Source: Salvelinus alpinus
Lineage: Eukaryota > Chordata > Actinopteri > Salmoniformes > Salmonidae
Length of the DNA stretch: 64,000 nucleotides
Direction of reading: 5' to 3'
Assembly: GCF_045679555.1 (NCBI RefSeq)
Contig: NC_092099.1
Location: 15,452,076-15,516,075, forward strand
Shown here: positions 63,682-64,000 of the stretch, in pieces
Position numbering within the stretch: the stretch's first letter is position 1
Layout of the letters: each line of letters starts with the position of its first letter
Notes under the pieces: generated by a model
The model's input: the letters and a program-made list of their open reading frames with translations, nothing else
The model's database searches: none
What the model was told of the DNA's origin: nothing
Translations under genes and position numbers: made by a program

Positions 63682-63935
63682 CTGTCATGAGAGTCGAGGA
63701 CAAAACATGACCTAAACCCCAAGCCTCAATGCAAAAAGGTTAAAAATGACTTCCACTACCTGTAGCTTATTCAATAGCTGTTACAATACTAATGTGTGCC
63801 CACTGCTCATACATTGGCCTTTTATTGTTAGCAAAAGTACATTGCTGAAGCAAATAAGGTTTTCTTTGACCGAGTGATGGGTAGCTCAGAATCCATAGAG
63901 GCCTAGAAGGATAGTTGAGGTGAGGATTCACCTAC

Positions 63936-64000
63936 CAGGTTGATCTCCTCCGCGTTGAAGTCTTCAGACAGGAAAGCTGTCCTGGTGAGAACATCATTCC
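63936..64000 (-). CDS. Unidentified gene, exon cut by the window edge
   Basis: At least 65 nt. Encodes NDVLTRTAFLSEDFNAEEIN and a Leu, ending at a GTAGGT donor in phase 0. The upstream part of the gene is beyond 64000. Together the four exons give about 76 residues of the C-terminus, with no transmembrane segment or zinc motif. Confidence 0.65.

Overview
This is vertebrate nuclear DNA, most likely from a salmonid fish (trout, salmon or char). The evidence is split genes with GT-AG introns, tRNA-derived SINEs and LINEs that share the salmonid 'taggccgtcattg...' tail, Tc1-like transposons of the Sleeping Beauty type, and long simple repeats. Genus and species cannot be fixed from the window alone.

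Host genes are all on the minus strand. (1) The first two coding exons of chrna1 (muscle nicotinic acetylcholine receptor alpha-1), at 8355-8412 and 7196-7338; the rest of the gene lies off the left edge. (2) A complete alpha1-type chn1 (alpha-chimaerin) reading frame in seven coding exons between 22031 and 13147. It makes a 335-residue C1 + RhoGAP protein. (3) The last four coding exons of a gene I do not recognise, at 64000-61817. The chrna1-chn1 pair in the same order and strand matches the known vertebrate synteny (human 2q31).

Most of the rest is mobile or tandem DNA. 1-7100 holds a decayed retroelement gag, into which a Ty3/gypsy element (279-6299, 5-bp target duplication CAACC) has inserted. 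That element's left LTR carries a rearranged SINE. 31.0-33.3 kb is a 28-bp minisatellite lying against the 3' end of a minus-strand LINE. The LINE (33.29-40.49 kb) is itself split by a SINE, a short antisense LINE tail and a full-length Ty3/gypsy chromovirus (33782-39193). The chromovirus has LTRs that look identical, open gag and pol frames and a 5-bp target duplication, so its insertion is very recent. 44-62 kb holds a second LINE 3' part, a whole 1600-bp Sleeping Beauty-like Tc1 element, several other Tc1 fragments, MITE-like repeats, a 20-bp minisatellite, a third LINE and a possible ORF1-bearing LINE remnant. Another Tc1-like element sits in an intron of the right-hand gene (62122-63556).

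The main points of interest are: the 48-bp minisatellite seeded exactly at the chn1 stop codon; an alpha1 first exon that contains a well-placed internal splice acceptor at the known alpha1/alpha2 divergence point; the apparently intact, young chromovirus; the alternating SINE/LTR fold-back block at 489-1043; and the unidentified gene at the right edge. I saw no prokaryotic-type defence, CRISPR or toxin system. Exon edges were placed by eye from splice sites and reading phase; repeat edges are approximate unless target duplications are given.
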